Below, piece after piece: positions 7,146 to 9,243 of a DNA stretch of 9,243 nucleotides (within the stretch, counting starts at the first letter, position 1; every line of letters starts with the position of its first letter). Position numbers and translations under genes: made by a program. Source of the stretch: Chromatiales bacterium (GTDB lineage Bacteria > Pseudomonadota > Gammaproteobacteria > UBA6429 > Thiohalophilaceae); assembly GCA_027001895.1 (NCBI GenBank), contig JALTLP010000379.1, positions 1 to 9,243 on the forward strand, read 5' to 3'. The notes beneath the pieces were generated by a model. That model made no database searches, had not been told where the DNA came from, and saw only the letters and a program-made list of their open reading frames with translations.

Positions 7146-7272
7146 TAGGTTGAACCTGCTAAATACTTCGATACCATTTCAGGTATATCGGCAGTGCTGT
7201 ATTAAACTTTAGGTGTATAAGGTTTATCTGTGAGTGCTTATGTGATTACAGGTGGACTGCGCTGGCTATTAG

Positions 7273-7306
7273 AAAAAAACCAGATACGGTGAATAACCGT
7301 ATCTGG
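7273..7306 (-). terminator. Rho-independent terminator of the multicopper oxidase gene
   Basis: CCAGATACGGT (7280-7290) and ACCGTATCTGG (7296-7306) form a perfect 11-bp stem with a 5-nt loop. On the minus strand this hairpin lies 13 nt after the oxidase stop and is followed directly by seven T residues (complement of A7 at 7273-7279). Hairpin plus U tract in that order marks termination of leftward transcription. Confidence 0.93.
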
Positions 7307-7319
7307 CAAGAGGAGAACA

Positions 7320-8804
7320 TTATTTAACGACAATAAACTGGGTCATCATTGCATGATCTTCGTGTTCCAGTATGTGGCAGTGCATCATATATGCCGAAGT
7401 GATTTCGTTAGGGTCACCAACATAGTCATCAAAGCGGCCTATTACACGAACTGTGCCCATGGGTGGAACCTTGAAGGTATCTTTCCAGCCGGCATCTTCT
7501 GGAGCAGGTGGTCGACCATTAACATCAAGTACTTGCCACATAATGTCATGGATATGTACTGGATGCATCATCCCGGTTCGGTTTACCAGTTCCCAGATCT
7601 CGGTTGTGCCTAGTTTGGGATAAGCATCAACCCGGTTTTCATCGTAAGGTTGGCCATTAATAACCCATGGCATGGAACCACCTCCCATTCCAAATACCCA
7701 TCGGCGTGTTTGTACCGCAGCAGATGGATCGAGTTGGGCGATACTACGCAGTGTGGATGGGACAGTAGATGGATCATCTTCAACTCGGACTATATCAAAG
7801 CGCATGATTTGTGAAGTACTGCCTGAGCCGGCTGTGTTTTCAAGAATAACCTGATCGCCGACTGCGTTGTTGCCGAAGTCAATAATCACATCAAGGCGTT
7901 CAGCGGGTGCAATATTAAGTGATGACCTCGAAATGGGGGCTTCTAATAAACCACCATCCGATCCAATTTGTGTGAAACTGGCGCCATTGCTTAATACAAG
8001 GTTATAGGAACGCGCATTGGAGCCATTTAAAATTCGCAGACGATAACGTGATGTTCCCACCTGAAAATATGGATAGGGCGTACCATTAACCAGAATAGTA
8101 TCACCTGTTTCCCCCATGATATTGTCGCTGTAAAGTAGTGAGCCATCTGCGGAAAAAGTGCGATCCTGTATGACTATTGCCACTTCATTATTGCCCGATG
8201 GTAAGCCTAGTGAGCGTTCATAGTCGTCATCAATAATATAAAATCCAGCCAGACCCGCATAAACCTGGTCACCGGTTAAATCCATAGTGTGATCGTGATA
8301 CCACAAGGTAGCCGGCTGTTGTTTGTTAGTATAGAGATAGTCCTTGTAAGTACCGGGATTAACATAATCGACAGGGTGCCCATCATTGCCTGCCGGCATA
8401 TGGCCACCATGTAAATGGGTTGTTGTTCGTACATTGGTATTATTAATCTGGCGGACAATGATTTCCTCGTCAGAATCAACCTTAATGGTCGGCCCCGGCG
8501 TCATACCGTTATAACCGAGGATGTTTGTTTGATATCCTGGAATAATTTCAACGCTTGTATTCATCTGGGTAAGTTCATAAATTGCACGACCTTGTGCATC
8601 CGTTGTAGACGGTTGTGCGACTGGTGGTATATTTAAAGGTAATTCAAATACCGGTACGTTAATACTGGTACTGCCACCACCACCCATGCCTCCACCTCCG
8701 CCGCCACCACGATTCATGCGACCGGCAAAACCAGTTTTGGCTAACATGAGTGCGGGTGCTGTTGCTCCCATGGTTTTTAAAAATTTTCTTCTTGAAGTTG
8801 ACAT
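7320..8804 (-). CDS. Tat-exported multicopper oxidase (CotA/bilirubin oxidase/laccase-like)
   Basis: The 494-residue product starts with a twin-arginine signal (SRRKFLK, residues 4-10, then ATAPALMLAKTGFAG), so it should be exported folded with copper. A glycine-rich linker (residues 33-44) precedes three cupredoxin domains. All copper sites are present: HLHGGH (His130, His132), WYHDH (His170, His172), HPVHIH (His414, His417, His419) and HCHILEHEDHAMM (His475, Cys476, His477, His481), with Met486 as type 1 axial ligand at Cys+10 as in CotA. Such enzymes take one electron at a time from phenols, bilirubin, Cu(I), Mn(II) or Fe(II) and reduce O2 to water; the substrate cannot be read here. There is no extended Met-rich segment like that of CueO. 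A strong ribosome-binding site (GGAGGGAG, 8811-8818) lies six bases before ATG, and a terminator follows the gene. The divergent Crp/Fnr gene may regulate it. Confidence 0.93.
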   Translation of the reverse strand: MSTSRRKFLKTMGATAPALMLAKTGFAGRMNRGGGGGGGMGGGGSTSINVPVFELPLNIPPVAQPSTTDAQGRAIYELTQMNTSVEIIPGYQTNILGYNGMTPGPTIKVDSDEEIIVRQINNTNVRTTTHLHGGHMPAGNDGHPVDYVNPGTYKDYLYTNKQQPATLWYHDHTMDLTGDQVYAGLAGFYIIDDDYERSLGLPSGNNEVAIVIQDRTFSADGSLLYSDNIMGETGDTILVNGTPYPYFQVGTSRYRLRILNGSNARSYNLVLSNGASFTQIGSDGGLLEAPISRSSLNIAPAERLDVIIDFGNNAVGDQVILENTAGSGSTSQIMRFDIVRVEDDPSTVPSTLRSIAQLDPSAAVQTRRWVFGMGGGSMPWVINGQPYDENRVDAYPKLGTTEIWELVNRTGMMHPVHIHDIMWQVLDVNGRPPAPEDAGWKDTFKVPPMGTVRVIGRFDDYVGDPNEITSAYMMHCHILEHEDHAMMTQFIVVK

Positions 8805-8810
8805 TGTTTA

Positions 8811-8818
8811 CTCCCTCC
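8811..8818 (-). promoter_or_regulatory. Strong ribosome-binding site of the multicopper oxidase
   Basis: On the minus strand GGAGGGAG lies six bases (TAAACA) upstream of the ATG at 8802-8804. It is a much stronger match to the anti-Shine-Dalgarno sequence than those of most other genes in the window. It fixes the start that gives the intact Tat signal. Confidence 0.85.
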
Positions 8819-8819
8819 A

Positions 8820-8880
8820 TTGATTCTTATTAGTTTTAAAATGGATTAAATAATCCAGCAGTATTAATAAGTGAAATCAA
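8820..8880 (-). promoter_or_regulatory. Nested inverted repeat upstream of the multicopper oxidase
   Basis: The outer arms are TTGATT+CTTATTA (8820-8832) and TAATAAG+AATCAA (8865-8871 and 8875-8880). They give 13 complementary pairs with one 3-nt bulge (8872-8874). The enclosed segment contains a second perfect repeat, TGGATTA-AA-TAATCCA (8842-8857). The structure ends two bases from the oxidase ribosome-binding site. If transcribed it could fold in the 5' leader; alternatively the inner dyad could be an operator. AT-richness raises the chance of coincidence. Confidence 0.45.
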
Positions 8881-8910
8881 CTGAAATGTATGTATTAAAA
8901 GTGTGTGCTT

Positions 8911-8929
8911 TTTAACACTTAGTGTTAAA
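8911..8929. promoter_or_regulatory. Perfect 19-bp palindrome, candidate operator
   Basis: TTTAACACT-T-AGTGTTAAA has nine perfectly complementary bases per arm around one central base. It lies 106 nt upstream of the oxidase ATG and 133 nt upstream of the Crp/Fnr ATG, in a divergent promoter region. A further AGTGT half-element occurs at 8900-8904. It does not match the usual FNR (TTGAT-N4-ATCAA) or CRP (TGTGA-N6-TCACA) site. The binding protein is unknown; the adjacent Crp/Fnr-type regulator is one candidate. Confidence 0.5.
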
Positions 8930-9062
8930 GAGTATTTTGTATTTAAGCCTATGTGACTTTCGGTACAGAGTATGCTCATTAGCTACAGTAGATTACATAC
9001 TGTTCTTAACCTGTCATCTTTTAGAACAATCACACAATCATTTAAAGCCCAGGGTGTTTATT

Positions 9063-9243
9063 ATGGAACAAACATTTCAACTTCATGGACAACTACTACA
9101 GCAAGATCATAAACTGCAGTTTGAATTACCATTATGGGCTGATATTCTGGCCACAGCGCACAGGAAAAATATCCCGAAAGGTACGTATCTATTAAGAGAA
9201 ACAGAACAATGTAGCAGCTTTATGTGGTTGTTAGAGGGTACGG
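9063..9243 (+). CDS. Crp/Fnr-family transcriptional regulator, 3'-truncated by the window edge
   Basis: ATG at 9063 is preceded by AGGGTG (9051-9056) six bases upstream, and the frame stays open to the window end, giving 60 residues. The stretch from ADILATAHRKNIPKGTYLLR through ETEQCSSFMWLLEGT matches the start of the cyclic-nucleotide-binding-like sensor domain of Crp/Fnr proteins. In that family a basic segment, then PKGTxLxRExxxCxxFxxLLEG, forms the first beta strands of the jelly roll. There is no N-terminal cysteine cluster of the Fnr 4Fe-4S type in the first 30 residues. The single cysteine (residue 50) lies in the sensor domain. The C-terminal helix-turn-helix expected for the family lies outside the window. 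Its divergent position makes the multicopper oxidase a natural candidate target. The effector is unknown. Confidence 0.8.
   Translation, partial: MEQTFQLHGQLLQQDHKLQFELPLWADILATAHRKNIPKGTYLLRETEQCSSFMWLLEGT

Larger units (their letters stand above)
8805..9062. other. Divergent intergenic region between the oxidase and Crp/Fnr genes
   Basis: This 258-nt AT-rich stretch holds no gene that I can support and must carry the promoters of both flanking genes. No -35/-10 pair stands out clearly enough to annotate. Notable contents are the nested inverted repeat at 8820-8880 and the perfect palindrome at 8911-8929, listed separately. Confidence 0.7.

Noticed and set aside
7147..7157. Small dyad AGGTT-G-AACCT just before the globin start codon
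   Set aside because: Five-base arms are expected by chance at this length. It could mask the weak ribosome-binding site, but there is no further support.
7146..7319. A further small gene between the globin and the oxidase
   Set aside because: Only the oxidase terminator and short imperfect dyads are visible. No frame has both a start signal and recognisable coding character.
8276..8636. Open frames in other registers across the multicopper oxidase (8276-8479 and 8415-8636)
   Set aside because: They are overlaps of a gene whose copper motifs fix the true frame, with no domain or start signal of their own.
8820..8880. FNR box upstream of the oxidase
   Set aside because: Half-sites TTGAT and ATCAA exist but are separated by 51 nt instead of four.
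8951..8966. CRP-like site (ATGTGACTTTCGGTACA)
   Set aside because: Only the left half TGTGA matches; the right half GTACA differs from TCACA at several positions.

Overview
The window looks like bacterial DNA, most likely from a gammaproteobacterium or a similar respiratory proteobacterium. It is AT-rich, the proteins are lysine-rich, and it carries multihaem c-type cytochromes, a Tat-exported multicopper oxidase, a truncated haemoglobin and the start of a Crp/Fnr regulator. The taxon is inferred from general character only; nothing in the sequence fixes it.

Region 1 (1-6717, + strand) is one compact operon of six genes, entered in the middle of its first visible gene. In order: (i) the 3' part of a multihaem cytochrome with six CXXCH motifs visible; (ii) an eight-motif cytochrome with a C-terminal membrane anchor and two non-standard haem motifs (CX3CH, CX4CH); (iii) a four-helix b-type cytochrome; (iv) an N-terminally anchored trihaem cytochrome with a TTG start; (v) a cysteine-free six-bladed NHL propeller with a signal peptide; (vi) an exported 801-residue cytochrome with 18 CXXCH motifs built from duplicated tetrahaem units. 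Genes overlap or lie 1-12 nt apart. The visible genes encode 35 covalent haem sites plus a probable dihaem b subunit. The simplest reading is an electron conduit between the membrane quinone pool and a large periplasmic or extracellular haem wire. Its direction (metal or electrode reduction, or oxidation of an extracellular donor) cannot be read from the sequence. No outer-membrane porin is present here; if there is one it lies upstream.

Region 2 (6723-8804, - strand) holds two genes facing the operon. A group I-like truncated haemoglobin ends 5 nt from the stop of the 18-haem gene. Upstream of it lies a Tat-exported three-domain multicopper oxidase of the CotA/bilirubin-oxidase type with all copper ligands and its own intrinsic terminator (7273-7306).

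Region 3 (8805-9243) is a 258-nt divergent intergenic region followed by the 5' end of a Crp/Fnr-family regulator. The intergenic region contains a perfect 19-bp palindrome (8911-8929) and a nested inverted repeat (8820-8880) just upstream of the oxidase ribosome-binding site, both plausible control elements. No tRNA, rRNA, CRISPR array, insertion sequence or attachment site was seen.
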